A stretch of DNA of 64,000 nt. Origin: Pseudomonas lactis. Lineage in GTDB: Bacteria; Pseudomonadota; Gammaproteobacteria; Pseudomonadales; Pseudomonadaceae. The stretch spans positions 62,001 to 126,000 of the forward strand of contig NZ_JYLO01000005.1 of the NCBI RefSeq assembly GCF_001439845.1, read 5' to 3'. The notes below the pieces were generated by a model that was not told the DNA's origin, made no database searches, and saw only the letters and a list, made by a program, of their open reading frames with translations. The position numbers and the translations under genes were made by a program. Shown in pieces: positions 53,977 through 63,361 of the stretch; within the stretch, counting starts at the first letter, position 1; each line of letters opens with the position of its first letter.

Positions 53977-54417
53977 ATGAAAGCCCTTTTGTCCCGTGCA
54001 ACGATTGCCAGCCTTTTGCTGGGTACCTCGATGTTGGCCAGCGCCGCAGACCTTCCGCGTACACCTGCACCTGAAGGCGCGGAAGTGTTTATCGTCTCGC
54101 CGAAAGATGGCGCCACCGTTGATAAAACCTTCACCGTCAAATTCGGCGTCAAGAAGCTGGACCTGGAGCCGATCGACAAGCAAGTGCCTAACGCCGGTCA
54201 CCACCACCTGCTGGTAGACCAGGAAGTGGGGGCGCTCAACGCTAACGAGGCGATCCCGGCCACGCCTACCTCGATTCACTTCGGCAAGGCGCAAACCGAA
54301 ACCGAGCTGACCCTGACGCCAGGCAAGCACACCCTGCAACTGGTGGCCGGCGACAACGTGCATCGCCAGTTCGAACCCACTGTTGCATCGAAAGTGATCA
54401 CTGTTAACGTCAAATAA
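53977..54417 (+). CDS. DUF4399 domain exported protein
   Basis: Protein of 146 residues with signal peptide (about 1-24, ending SASAA) and a DUF4399 domain (EVFIVSPKDGATVDKTFTVKFGV, GHHHLLVD, FGKAQTETELTLTPGKHTLQLVAGD). The domain is a beta-sandwich found in periplasmic proteins; the HHH cluster could bind metal. The ATG at 53977 follows GGAG. It ends with a strong terminator. Confidence 0.88.
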   Translation: MKALLSRATIASLLLGTSMLASAADLPRTPAPEGAEVFIVSPKDGATVDKTFTVKFGVKKLDLEPIDKQVPNAGHHHLLVDQEVGALNANEAIPATPTSIHFGKAQTETELTLTPGKHTLQLVAGDNVHRQFEPTVASKVITVNVK

Positions 54418-54420
54418 AAA

Positions 54421-54452
54421 ACGGGAGCCCTTTGCGGGGCTCCCGTTTTTTA
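54421..54452 (+). terminator. Intrinsic terminator after the DUF4399 gene
   Basis: ACGGGAGCCC, loop TTTGC, GGGGCTCCCGT followed by T residues, a few bases after the stop. Confidence 0.9.
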
Positions 54453-54456
54453 TTGG

Positions 54457-54553
54457 TAGGAGCGAGCTTGCTCGCGAAAATCCCAAGGGCGCCGCGTTTA
54501 ATCAGGTTAAACGCGTCATCGTTGACGTTCTTCGCGAGCAAGCTCGCTCCTAC
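54457..54553. repeat. TAGGAGCGAGC-family palindromic element
   Basis: Facing copies of TAGGAGCGAGCTTGCTCGCG around a spacer that holds a perfect 9-base inner dyad (GCGTTTAAT..CAGGTTAAACGC type). The right end touches the serA stop codon (54553-54555). The sister copy is at 40734-40833. Confidence 0.85.
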
Positions 54554-55782
54554 TAGAACAACACGCGGCTACGAATCGTGCCGTTGATGTGCTGCAGCTT
54601 CTCTTGCGCCAGGTCCGAGTACTCGGCGTCGACGTCGATCACCACGTAGCCGACCTTCTCGTTGGTCTGCAGGAACTGACCGGAGATGTTGATGCCGTTT
54701 TCCGCGAAGACCTTGTTGATCTCCATCATCACGCCAGGGATGTTCTGGTGGATGTGCAGCAGGCGGTGCTTGCCCGGGTGAGCTGGCAGGGCCACTTCCG
54801 GGAAGTTGACCGACGATACCGAGGTACCGTTGTCGCTGTACTTGACCAGCTTTTCCGAGACTTCCAGGCCGATATTGGCTTGGGCTTCAGCGGTGGAGCC
54901 GCCGATATGCGGGGTCAGGATCACGTTGTCCAGGCCACGCAGCGGGCTTTCGAAGATGTCATCGTTGGAGCGTGGCTCCACCGGGAACACGTCGATGGCA
55001 GCGCCGATCAGGTGCTTGTCCTTGATCGCGTCGGCCAGGGCGTCCAGTTCGACCACGGTGCCGCGTGCGGCGTTGATCAGGATCCCGCCTTTCTTGATGG
55101 CGCGGATTTCCTTCTCGCCGATCATCCACTGAGTCTCGGCCGTTTCCGGAACGTGCAGGGTGACGATGTCGGACATGCCCAGCAGCTCGGTCAGGCTGGC
55201 CACTTGGGTGGCGTTGCCCAATGGCAGCTTGGTCAGGGTGTCGTAGAAGAACACCTGCATGCCCAGGCCTTCAGCCAATACCGACAATTGCGTGCCGATC
55301 GAACCGTAACCGACGATACCCAGCTTCTTGCCGCGGATTTCGAAGGAGTTGGCCGCGCTCTTGATCCAGCCGCCACGGTGGCAGGAAGCGTTCTTCTCAG
55401 GGATACCGCGCAGCAGCAGGATGGCCTCGGCCAGCACCAGCTCCGCAACGGAACGGGTGTTGGAGTACGGTGCGTTGAACACCGCGATGCCGCGCTCGCG
55501 CGCTGCATTGAGGTCGACCTGGTTGGTGCCGATGCAGAAACAGCCGACAGCCACGAGTTTCTTGGCGTGGTCGAAGATCTCTTCGGTCAGCTGAGTGCGG
55601 GAGCGAATGCCGATAAAGTGCGCGTCGGCGATCTTTTCCTTGAGCTGGGCTTCCGGCAGAGAACTGGTGATGTACTCAATGCTGGTGTACCCGGCGGCTT
55701 TCAGAACGTCGACAGCCGATGGGTGGACGCCTTCCAGAAGAAGGAACTTGATCTTGCTCTTATCGAGAGAAGTCTTGCTCAT
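54553..55782 (-). CDS. serA: D-3-phosphoglycerate dehydrogenase
   Basis: NAD-dependent dehydrogenase of 409 residues that oxidises 3-phosphoglycerate in serine synthesis and also reduces 2-ketoglutarate to D-2-hydroxyglutarate. The nucleotide motif GIVGYGSIG is at 155-163, catalytic Arg240, Glu269 and His292 are present, and a C-terminal ACT domain starts near residue 338, as in the short E. coli-type enzyme controlled by serine. It is divergent from the D-2-hydroxyglutarate dehydrogenase gene that re-oxidises its by-product. Confidence 0.96.
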   Translation of the reverse strand: MSKTSLDKSKIKFLLLEGVHPSAVDVLKAAGYTSIEYITSSLPEAQLKEKIADAHFIGIRSRTQLTEEIFDHAKKLVAVGCFCIGTNQVDLNAARERGIAVFNAPYSNTRSVAELVLAEAILLLRGIPEKNASCHRGGWIKSAANSFEIRGKKLGIVGYGSIGTQLSVLAEGLGMQVFFYDTLTKLPLGNATQVASLTELLGMSDIVTLHVPETAETQWMIGEKEIRAIKKGGILINAARGTVVELDALADAIKDKHLIGAAIDVFPVEPRSNDDIFESPLRGLDNVILTPHIGGSTAEAQANIGLEVSEKLVKYSDNGTSVSSVNFPEVALPAHPGKHRLLHIHQNIPGVMMEINKVFAENGINISGQFLQTNEKVGYVVIDVDAEYSDLAQEKLQHINGTIRSRVLF

Positions 55783-55987
55783 CTGCGTAAACCTGTATCC
55801 CGGAGAAAAATGGCAGGGAATCGGATCGCTTAAGCTGACCCGGACGGCAGGAAAGCCGTCACCGCAGAAACGCCCTTTGGGTCTGTCCTGCGGGGGCGGT
55901 ATGCTAGCATACGCACCCCGCTAAACACCTATTCCTGCGACGTGAAGCGTTCTCAGGATGACCATGAATTGTTCGAGAGTTCTGTCG

Positions 55988-57382
55988 ATGACCCATCCTG
56001 CCCTGATTGATGAGCTAAAGACCCTGGTTGAGCCCGGCAAAGTGCTGACCGATGCCGACTCCCTGGAGGCTTACGGCAAGGATTGGACCAAGCACTTCGC
56101 CCCCGCACCCACCGCCATCGTGTTCCCCAAGACCACCGAGCAGGTGCAGGCCATCGTACGCTGGGCCAATGAACACAAGGTGGCGCTGGTGCCATCGGGT
56201 GGGCGCACCGGCCTGTCGGCGGCTGCCGTGGCCGCCAATGGCGAAGTGGTGGTGTCGTTCGACTATATGAACCAGATCCTCGACGTGAACCTCACCGACC
56301 GCACCGCCGTGTGCCAGCCGGGTGTGGTCACCAAGCAGTTGCAGAACGTCGCTGAAGAAAACGGCCTGTATTACCCGGTGGACTTCGCCTCGTCCGGTTC
56401 CAGCCAGATTGGCGGCAATATCGGCACCAATGCCGGCGGGATCAAAGTAATTCGCTATGGTATGACCCGCAACTGGGTGGCCGGCATGAAGGTCGTCACT
56501 GGCAAAGGCGATGTGCTGGAGCTGAACCGCGACCTGATCAAGAATGCCACCGGCTACGACATGCGCCAGCTGTTTATCGGTGCCGAGGGCACCTTGGGCT
56601 TTGTGGTCGAAGCCACCATGCGCCTGGACCGTGCGCCAAAAAACCTCACCGCAATGGTGCTCGGCACGACTGATTTCGATTCGATCATGCCGGTGCTGCA
56701 CGCCTTCCAGAGCAAGCTGGACCTGACCGCCTTCGAGTTCTTCTCCGACAAGGCCCTGGCCAAAGTCCTCGGCCGTGGCGATGTGCCGGCGCCGTTCGAA
56801 ACCGAGTGCCCGTTCTACGCCCTGCTGGAATTCGAAGCCACCACCGAAGAAGTCGCCAACCACGCCCTGGAAACCTTCGAACATTGTGTGGAACAGGGCT
56901 GGGTGCTGGATGGCGTGATGAGCCAGAGCGAAACCCAGCTGCACAACCTGTGGAAGCTGCGTGAATACATCTCCGAAACCATTTCCCACTGGACGCCGTA
57001 CAAGAACGACATCTCGGTGACCGTTTCGAAAGTGCCGGCCTTCCTGAGCGAAATTGACGAGATCGTCGGCGAACACTACCCGGACTTCGAAATTGTCTGG
57101 TTCGGCCATATCGGCGACGGCAACCTGCACCTGAACATCCTCAAGCCGGAAAACCTGAGCAAGGATGAGTTTTTCGCCAAGTGCGCCACCGTGAACAAGT
57201 GGGTATTCGAGACCGTCGCCAAGTACAACGGCTCGATCTCCGCCGAGCACGGCGTGGGCATGACCAAGCGCGATTACCTGACCTACAGCCGTTCACCGGT
57301 TGAAATCGAATACATGAAGGCCGTCAAAGCCGTGTTCGACCCTAACGGGATCATGAACCCCGGCAAGATCTTCGCTGTTTAA
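55988..57382 (+). CDS. FAD-binding D-2-hydroxyglutarate dehydrogenase (D2HGDH)
   Basis: Flavoenzyme of 464 residues of the GlcD/D-lactate dehydrogenase family. It has the PCMH FAD domain (LVPSGGRTGLSAAAVA, PVDFASSGSSQIGGNIGTNAGG) and C-terminal domain ending SISAEHGVGMTKRDY and DPNGIMNPGKIF. In P. stutzeri and P. aeruginosa the enzyme divergent from serA oxidises D-2-hydroxyglutarate and drives serine synthesis; the same layout is seen here. The ATG at 55988 follows GAGAG; a start 10 codons earlier has no spacing from a ribosome site. Confidence 0.9.
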   Translation: MTHPALIDELKTLVEPGKVLTDADSLEAYGKDWTKHFAPAPTAIVFPKTTEQVQAIVRWANEHKVALVPSGGRTGLSAAAVAANGEVVVSFDYMNQILDVNLTDRTAVCQPGVVTKQLQNVAEENGLYYPVDFASSGSSQIGGNIGTNAGGIKVIRYGMTRNWVAGMKVVTGKGDVLELNRDLIKNATGYDMRQLFIGAEGTLGFVVEATMRLDRAPKNLTAMVLGTTDFDSIMPVLHAFQSKLDLTAFEFFSDKALAKVLGRGDVPAPFETECPFYALLEFEATTEEVANHALETFEHCVEQGWVLDGVMSQSETQLHNLWKLREYISETISHWTPYKNDISVTVSKVPAFLSEIDEIVGEHYPDFEIVWFGHIGDGNLHLNILKPENLSKDEFFAKCATVNKWVFETVAKYNGSISAEHGVGMTKRDYLTYSRSPVEIEYMKAVKAVFDPNGIMNPGKIFAV

Positions 57383-57404
57383 CCGCACCTGAAGGAGTCG
57401 TTCC

Positions 57405-58070
57405 ATGAGCTACCAGCACAAGTATGTCGACGGCACCAACATCCACTTCCCGGTGGGTAAAGTGGTGTGCATCGGGCGTAACTACGCCGAACACGCCAAG
57501 GAACTGGACAACCCGGTGCCCACCGAGCCGCTGCTGTTCATCAAGCCGGGCAGCTGCGTGGTGCCGTTGGAAGGCGGTTTTGCCATACCGACCGAACGCG
57601 GTTCGGTGCACTACGAAGCGGAAATCGCCGTGTTGATCGGCAAGCCTTTGTCCGCCAAGCCGAGCCGGGAAGAAGTGCTGGACGCCATCTCCGGCTTCGC
57701 CCCGGCCCTGGACCTGACCCTGCGTGACAAGCAGGCCGAGCTCAAAGCCAAGGGCCTGCCGTGGGAAATTGCCAAGTCGTTCGATGGCGCAGCGGTGATT
57801 GCGCCCTTCGTGGTCAGCAGTACCTTTGCGGACATGGCCGATATCGGCATTCGCCTGAGCATCAACGGCGAAGTGCGCCAGGACGGCAACAGCGCGCAGA
57901 TGCTCAACCCGATTGTGCCGATGATCCAGTACATGGCGGGTTGCTTCTCCCTGCAAGCGGGCGACGTGATCCTGACCGGCACCCCGGCGGGCGTTGGCCC
58001 GTTGAATGTGGGGGATGAAGTGGTGCTTGAGCTGGCGGGTGTGAATCGCTTCGAAAGCGTTGTGCGCTAA
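57405..58070 (+). CDS. Fumarylacetoacetate hydrolase (FAH) family protein
   Basis: Protein of 221 residues, single FAH domain: KVVCIGRNYAEHAKELDNPVP, FIKPGSCVV, HYEAEIAVLIGKPL with the metal-binding Glu residues, and GDVILTGTPAGVGPLNVGD. The closest known type is the FAHD1-like acylpyruvase or oxaloacetate decarboxylase; the substrate is not certain. It follows the D2HGDH gene by 22 bases and is probably co-transcribed. Confidence 0.9.
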   Translation: MSYQHKYVDGTNIHFPVGKVVCIGRNYAEHAKELDNPVPTEPLLFIKPGSCVVPLEGGFAIPTERGSVHYEAEIAVLIGKPLSAKPSREEVLDAISGFAPALDLTLRDKQAELKAKGLPWEIAKSFDGAAVIAPFVVSSTFADMADIGIRLSINGEVRQDGNSAQMLNPIVPMIQYMAGCFSLQAGDVILTGTPAGVGPLNVGDEVVLELAGVNRFESVVR

Positions 58071-58093
58071 GTAGCAGGCAAACTGCGATCAAA

Positions 58094-58183
58094 CTGTGGG
58101 AGCGGGCTTGCTCGCGAATGCGCAGTGTCAGTCAATGCATCAACGACTGGACCACCGCATTCGCGAGCAAGCCCGCTCCCACA
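58094..58183. repeat. REP-like inverted pair (GTGGGAGCGGGCTTGCTCGCG variant)
   Basis: The outer half matches the GTGGGAGC family while the inner half (TTGCTCGCGAA) matches the TAGGAGCGAGC family, so this copy looks like a hybrid of the two. Spacer about 40 bases. Confidence 0.82.
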
Positions 58184-58317
58184 TTGGCTCTTCATTACAT
58201 CCTGAATCCTTGCTTTTGCATTTTTTTCACACGCCATCCGGATAATTCCCTGCTCTTGCGCGCGGGTCCTTGAATCCTGTGCTATCCCCTACAGCTCACT
58301 TTCCGGAAAAGCGCTCA

Positions 58318-59241
58318 ATGGTCGTGCCTCTGCCCACTTCGAAAACCTCGCTCCGCTCACGCTTGTCCATGCGCTGGTATTCCTGGGTATTTTTGGCCGG
58401 TGCCATTTTGTATGGCATCGCCTGGGCCATGCACTGGGACGATCGCGGCCTGCTGTGGGTGCTGGAACGTTTCGAGAGTTCGGCCGAGCGCCGCGAAAGT
58501 GTGTGGCTGCCCGACTATCACGCGGTGATCGACGCCAAGTTGCTGCCCGGTATGGAGAAGGACGAGGCATCAGACCTGTCTTACAACCCCCAGACCAAAA
58601 CCCTGTTTTCGGTGATGGGCAAGAACCCCTTCCTGGTCGAGCTGAGCCTGCAAGGCGATGTGTTGCGCAAAATGCCGCTCAACGGCTGGAACAATCCGGA
58701 AGGCGTGGCGGTGATGGAAAACGGCTTGATGGCCGTGGTCGATGAGCGCGATCACAGCCTCACCGTGGTCAAGGTGGACGCCAGCACCACCGCGCTGAAC
58801 AAAGCCGATTTCCCCAGCCATGACCTGGGCCCGTCCAAAGACCAGAACAAAGCCTTTGAAGCCGTCACCTGGGACAAGCGTAACCAGCAACTGGTGCTGG
58901 GCGAAGAGCGCCCGCCGGCCTTGTTCACCTGGAAAAGCGATGGCAACACCCTGACCGGCGACAAGCAGAAACTGGCCAGCACCGAACTGGATGTGCGTAA
59001 CCTCTCGGCTTTGTCCATCGACCCACGTACCGGGCATTTGCTGGTGCTGTCGGCCGATTCCCACCTGCTGCTGGAGCTGGATGAAACGGGCGAGCAAGTC
59101 AGCTTCATGACCTTGCTTGGCGGCTTCAATGGCCTGAAAGACACGATCCCACGTGCCGAAGGCGTGACCATGGACGAGAGCGGCAACCTGTACATGGTCA
59201 GTGAGCCAAACCTGTTCTATCGCTTTGAAAAGCAGAAATAA
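58318..59241 (+). CDS. SdiA-regulated domain protein 1
   Basis: Protein of 307 residues with one N-terminal membrane helix (WYSWVFLAGAILYGIAWAMHW), then a periplasmic beta-propeller-like SdiA-regulated domain (DLSYNPQTKTLFSVMGKNPFLVELSL, EGVAVMENGLMAVVDERD, ALSIDPRTGHLLVLSADSHLLLELD). It ends GNLYMVSEPNLFYRF, a sequence also present in the next gene. The ATG at 58318 follows GGAAAAG. Function unknown. Confidence 0.88.
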   Translation: MVVPLPTSKTSLRSRLSMRWYSWVFLAGAILYGIAWAMHWDDRGLLWVLERFESSAERRESVWLPDYHAVIDAKLLPGMEKDEASDLSYNPQTKTLFSVMGKNPFLVELSLQGDVLRKMPLNGWNNPEGVAVMENGLMAVVDERDHSLTVVKVDASTTALNKADFPSHDLGPSKDQNKAFEAVTWDKRNQQLVLGEERPPALFTWKSDGNTLTGDKQKLASTELDVRNLSALSIDPRTGHLLVLSADSHLLLELDETGEQVSFMTLLGGFNGLKDTIPRAEGVTMDESGNLYMVSEPNLFYRFEKQK

Positions 59242-59362
59242 CTGACGGATTACGTCAGACTTTTCTTTATAAACGTCATTCGCCAGACAGTCCGGTGCGT
59301 TTAAGTTTAAATTCAGGTGACCTTGATATCTATTCGCCAGTTTTTTCTCTGAGCCCGCCCCG

Positions 59363-60271
59363 ATGCGTCGACTTGCCCGCCCCAAACCTGCTGTTTTTAT
59401 CTTGCTATTGCTCGCCTTGGTCGCTGCCGGGCTGGTGGCACAGCAGTTCCGTCTGTTCGAACGCGCCTGGTTCAACTGGCGGGTGTGGTACCAGCCTGCG
59501 GATGAGCGCGCCATTGGCCTGGCGGACTACCGTGTCACCCTCGAAGGCCAGGTGATCGAAGGGCTCGACGACGATGTCTCGGCCCTGACCTACGACCCCG
59601 TGCGCAAAAGCCTGTTTACCGTCACCAATAAAAACGCCGAACTGGTCGAGTTGTCGCTGGAGGGCAAGATCCTGCGGCGCATTCCCCTGGTGGGCTTTGG
59701 CGATGCCGAAGCGGTGGAATTTATCAGCGACAACATCTACGTCATCAGCGATGAGCGCCAGCAGCGCTTGATCAAAGTGCATGTGGACGAAGACACCACA
59801 TTCCTCGACGCCGCCGATGCGGAGCAAATGACCCTGGGCGTGCACGTCGGCGGCAACAAGGGCTTTGAAGGGTTGGCCTACGATTCGGTGGGCAAGCGCT
59901 TGTTCGTGGCCAAGGAACGCGACCCCATGCTGATCTACGAGGTGCACGGGTTTCCCCATTTCAAGCCGGAAAAAACCTATTCGGTGCATGTGATCAACAA
60001 CCCCAAGCGCGATGCCGGGCTGTTTGTGCGCGACCTGTCGAGCTTGCAATACGACGAGCGCAGCGGCCATCTGTTGGCGCTGTCGGATGAGTCGTTCCTG
60101 GTCTTGGAGCTGGATATTGATGGTCGCCCTCTAAGCAGTCTGTCGTTGCTTAAAGGGCGCCATGGCCTGAGCAAGCGCGTGCCCCAGGCCGAAGGGATCG
60201 CCATGGATGACGACGGCACGCTGTACATGGTCAGCGAGCCCAACCTGTTTTACGTGTTCAAGAAACCCTGA
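59363..60271 (+). CDS. SdiA-regulated domain protein 2 (tandem paralogue)
   Basis: Protein of 302 residues, N-terminal membrane helix (AVFILLLLALVAAGLVAQQF) and the same beta-propeller-like domain (ALTYDPVRKSLFTVTNKNAELVELSL, EGLAYDSVGKRLFVAKERDP), ending GTLYMVSEPNLFYVF. It shares its whole plan with the preceding gene, so the two are tandem duplicates that have diverged. Distance between them is 121 bases; the gap is AT-rich and may hold a separate promoter. Confidence 0.88.
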   Translation: MRRLARPKPAVFILLLLALVAAGLVAQQFRLFERAWFNWRVWYQPADERAIGLADYRVTLEGQVIEGLDDDVSALTYDPVRKSLFTVTNKNAELVELSLEGKILRRIPLVGFGDAEAVEFISDNIYVISDERQQRLIKVHVDEDTTFLDAADAEQMTLGVHVGGNKGFEGLAYDSVGKRLFVAKERDPMLIYEVHGFPHFKPEKTYSVHVINNPKRDAGLFVRDLSSLQYDERSGHLLALSDESFLVLELDIDGRPLSSLSLLKGRHGLSKRVPQAEGIAMDDDGTLYMVSEPNLFYVFKKP

Positions 60272-62218
60272 TCAGAACATCCACTGCACACCCAGCGAAT
60301 AACCGGTCTGGCTGCCTTCAGCATGCCCGAGGCGGCCATTGACCTCGGCAAACACGCCCAACTGTGGGGTGATCGCCAGTTGGCTGCCGAGTTGTGCACG
60401 AGCAAAGCTCTTATCCACTGAGCCCAGCCTGGCGGTGCGGGCCTGGCCATCGGCGCGTGCGGTAAGCTGCAAGTCGTCCAGGCGGCCATCGGCCAATTCC
60501 TTTACCCAGGCGATGTCGCCGTAGGGCATCAGGTTCAGACCATAGGGCAGGGCAACAGCGCCGCGTACGCGCCAGCCGAGGCTGGCTTCCAGGGAGTCGA
60601 AAGACTGCTCTTCGTACTCCAGGGCTGTGCGCAGGTTCTGCTTTTCGTGGAGCTTGTCGATACGGTAATGGCTGTAGTCCAGGCCGGCGAACGGCCCGCT
60701 CTTGATCGCGCCAAAGTCAAAGTCATAGCCACCCAGCACCCGTGCGCCCAGCGCCAGGGCGTCGGTGTCGCCCGTCAGTTGCTGGTTGAGCAGGATCGGC
60801 CCGCCATTGGCCTGGATGACCAGGTTGCGCTTGGAATCGAAGCGCGTGTGGCCCACGCTCAGGTCACCGGCCAGCCAGCTTGGCCCACCATCGTTGAGCA
60901 GTGCATAGACGGCTGCCTGCCAGGTGTCGCTGTCGAGCTTGCCGCGATGCTCCAGTTTGTCGCGCCCATTGAGGTAGCTGAGGCTGGCGCCGATATTCAG
61001 GCTTGAAGTCAGTTGGTAGTCGCCGAGAGCATGCAGGCCCAGGCGCCGGGCTTCGGGGTTGGGGGCGCTGTCGAAGCCGCTGTCCGGGTTGTATTCGCCA
61101 TCCACGCCGATCTCGCCATCAAAGCTGCCCACCTCGCGGCTGGCCGCTTGCAGGGTCAGCCAGCGGCGATCATGCAGGCGTACCAGGGCCTGATGCTGGC
61201 GTTGCAGGTTGTCTTGCATATTGCGCGCAACGGCACCGCCGGAAGCGGTCGAGGCCATCAGGTCGGCGTTGGTCAGTTCCAGCACCAGGCGGCTGAGCAG
61301 GCGTGAATAGTCACGCAGGCGCTGGTCGATGCGCGCCTGGCCGAATGCATCGGTCAGCACGGCTTTGTTGTCTTCGGTGGGGTCGTGCCAGGTCGAGCCG
61401 CCGGGGATTTTCGGGTTGTCGGTCTGGGTGTAGCCGTCCAGGTCGCCCAGTTCCCAGTTGGTGGCCTCTATATAAAGGATCGGGATATTCAGCGGTTCGA
61501 ACGCTTCACCATCGCTGCAGCAGCCAGTGCCCTTCGGGTACTGCGGGTCGAGGCCGGGGTTGCTGAACAGTGGGATGTTCAACTCCTTGGCGATCTGGAA
61601 GGTGTGCTCGCGCAAGGAGGCCAAGGCCGGGTTGGCGGTGCTGTTCTGGCCGGCGTGGGCATACATCATGTCACCGGTGATCAGGCTGTCGAGGTTGATC
61701 ATCGCGAGCATGTTGGCGCGCTGGCTGGCGCTGAGTGAGTCGACAAAGGCCCGCGAGCCACGCAGGCCTTCTTCTTCGGCGCCGAAGCCAACGATTTGCA
61801 GGCCATTTTCCAGTGACAGGCCGCCGAGGTTCTTCGCCACCTCAGTCAACACGCTGGCGCCGGAACCGTTGTCATCCAGGCCTTGTAGGGTCGGGCGGCC
61901 GAAGTAGGTATCGAAATGCGCGCCAATCACCACGTACTGGGCCTTGGTGCCAGCGGCAGAGGCCACCACGTTTTGCGAAGCCCGGCTGCCGTTGTTCCAG
62001 GTGAAATCCTGGCGGCTGATGTTATAGGCCGTGCCCATCTGGCTCTGCATCCAGTCGGCTGCCCCGGCAAAATTGGCCGTGCCGCGATAACGGCCAGGGT
62101 AATCGTTGATCAGCTTTTCCAGGGTGGTGTTGGCGTGCTGGCCGTAATCGTACGCCTGGCTATGGGTGGGCAACAGGGCACCGGCAACGCTGATGGCGAG
62201 GGCTAGAGGCTTTATCAC
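60272..62218 (-). CDS. aaaA: M28 aminopeptidase autotransporter (AaaA-like)
   Basis: Protein of 648 residues. A signal peptide (about 1-22, ending HSQA) leads into an M28 zinc aminopeptidase domain (GAHFDTYFGRPTLQGLDDNGSGASVL, GFGAEEEGLRGS, MINLDSL) and then a C-terminal autotransporter beta-barrel of about 250 residues that ends in GVQWMF, the usual aromatic-terminal strand. P. aeruginosa AaaA, which frees N-terminal arginine at the cell surface, has this make-up and also lies near rpiA and ilvA. The start is GTG at 62218, chosen because AAGGA sits 7 bases upstream and the signal peptide starts there. Confidence 0.9.
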   Translation of the reverse strand: MIKPLALAISVAGALLPTHSQAYDYGQHANTTLEKLINDYPGRYRGTANFAGAADWMQSQMGTAYNISRQDFTWNNGSRASQNVVASAAGTKAQYVVIGAHFDTYFGRPTLQGLDDNGSGASVLTEVAKNLGGLSLENGLQIVGFGAEEEGLRGSRAFVDSLSASQRANMLAMINLDSLITGDMMYAHAGQNSTANPALASLREHTFQIAKELNIPLFSNPGLDPQYPKGTGCCSDGEAFEPLNIPILYIEATNWELGDLDGYTQTDNPKIPGGSTWHDPTEDNKAVLTDAFGQARIDQRLRDYSRLLSRLVLELTNADLMASTASGGAVARNMQDNLQRQHQALVRLHDRRWLTLQAASREVGSFDGEIGVDGEYNPDSGFDSAPNPEARRLGLHALGDYQLTSSLNIGASLSYLNGRDKLEHRGKLDSDTWQAAVYALLNDGGPSWLAGDLSVGHTRFDSKRNLVIQANGGPILLNQQLTGDTDALALGARVLGGYDFDFGAIKSGPFAGLDYSHYRIDKLHEKQNLRTALEYEEQSFDSLEASLGWRVRGAVALPYGLNLMPYGDIAWVKELADGRLDDLQLTARADGQARTARLGSVDKSFARAQLGSQLAITPQLGVFAEVNGRLGHAEGSQTGYSLGVQWMF

Positions 62219-62266
62219 AAGGTCTTCCTTGAGGTGAGGGGGACGTTCAAGCCCAGACCCTTTGCA

Positions 62267-62310
62267 CAATGCGCGCCTCATTCCCTGGGCGGCTGCAAAT
62301 TGGCGCATTG
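62267..62310. promoter_or_regulatory. Inverted repeat upstream of aaaA
   Basis: CAATGCGC and GCGCATTG, perfect 8-base arms spaced by 28 bases, about 50-90 bases before the aaaA start. It might be a two-site operator. The rest of the 240-base gap up to the REP pair holds no gene that I can see. Confidence 0.35.
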
Positions 62311-62459
62311 TTAAACGCGTGGGTCGCGTGGCTGTAATTTGTAACGGATTGGATACCAGGCGGGGCAGGGGATGCCGTGACAGAGCGCACGGTTTTGGCG
62401 AGGAGTGCTGCGAAAAGTAGCGTTTTTGTTACATCGCTTTAGAGCCGAGCGCTAACACA

Positions 62460-62549
62460 TGTGGGAGCTGGCTTGCCTGCGATGGCATCGCCTCGGTATC
62501 CATTGATACACCGAGTCGTCTGCATCGCGGGCAAGCCCGGCTCCCACAG
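62460..62549. repeat. REP-like inverted pair after rpiA
   Basis: The left arm is the GTGGGAGCTGGC type, the right arm the GGGAGCCGGGC type, around a palindromic spacer (CTCGGTATCCATTGATACACCGAG split over two lines). It ends 2 bases before the rpiA stop codon. Confidence 0.85.
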
Positions 62550-62551
62550 GG

Positions 62552-63223
62552 TCAGGCTTTGAGGGTTTTCACGCCTTCCGGGGTACCCAGCAGCAATACA
62601 TCCGCCGGGCGCGCGGCGAACAGGCCGTTGGTGACCACGCCCACAATGGCGTTGATCTGCGTCTCCAGTTCCACCGGGTTGGTGATCTGCATATTGAACA
62701 CGTCGAGGATGATGTTGCCGTTATCGGTCAACACGCCTTCGCGGTACACCGGGTCGCCGCCCAGTTTCACCAGCTCGCGGGCCACGTGGCTGCGGGCCAT
62801 GGGGATGACTTCCACCGGCAGTGGGAACGTGCCCAGCACGGGGACCAGCTTGCTCGCGTCGGCGATGCAAATGAAGGTCTTGGCCACGGCCGCGACAATC
62901 TTCTCGCGGGTCAGGGCCGCGCCGCCGCCTTTGATCAGGTTCAGGTGTTCGTCGCTTTCATCGGCGCCGTCGACGTAGAACTCCAGGTCGCTCACGGTGT
63001 TGAGCTCGTACACCGGAATGCCATGGCCCTTGAGGCGGGCAGCGGTGGCTTCGGAACTGGCCACGGCGCCGTCGAACGCGCCCTTGTGCTGGGCCAGTGC
63101 GTCGATAAAGCAGTTGGCGGTGGAACCGGTGCCGACACCGACGATGCTCTTGTCGTCGAGTTTAGGAAGGATTAAATCGACAGCGGCCTGGGCCACTGCC
63201 TGTTTGAGTTGATCCTGGGTCAT
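62552..63223 (-). CDS. rpiA: Ribose-5-phosphate isomerase A
   Basis: Enzyme of 223 residues of the pentose phosphate pathway. It begins [17 protein letters not shown]; the motif [43 protein letters not shown] with catalytic Asp and Lys, and [13 protein letters not shown] are all intact. It is divergent from ilvA; the 138-base gap holds both promoters. Length is standard. Confidence 0.96.
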   Translation of the reverse strand: MTQDQLKQAVAQAAVDLILPKLDDKSIVGVGTGSTANCFIDALAQHKGAFDGAVASSEATAARLKGHGIPVYELNTVSDLEFYVDGADESDEHLNLIKGGGAALTREKIVAAVAKTFICIADASKLVPVLGTFPLPVEVIPMARSHVARELVKLGGDPVYREGVLTDNGNIILDVFNMQITNPVELETQINAIVGVVTNGLFAARPADVLLLGTPEGVKTLKA

Positions 63224-63361
63224 GCGGGCTCCGGAACGGGCGGGGAATTAACGAGGGCGGCGAGTATAACCCAACAAAACCTCGGGATTCGTGTGGTCGC
63301 CCGGCCAAACGCTGGGTTAGACTCCTTGGCCCTGCCCAACCCGTGAAGTAGATGCCTGCCG

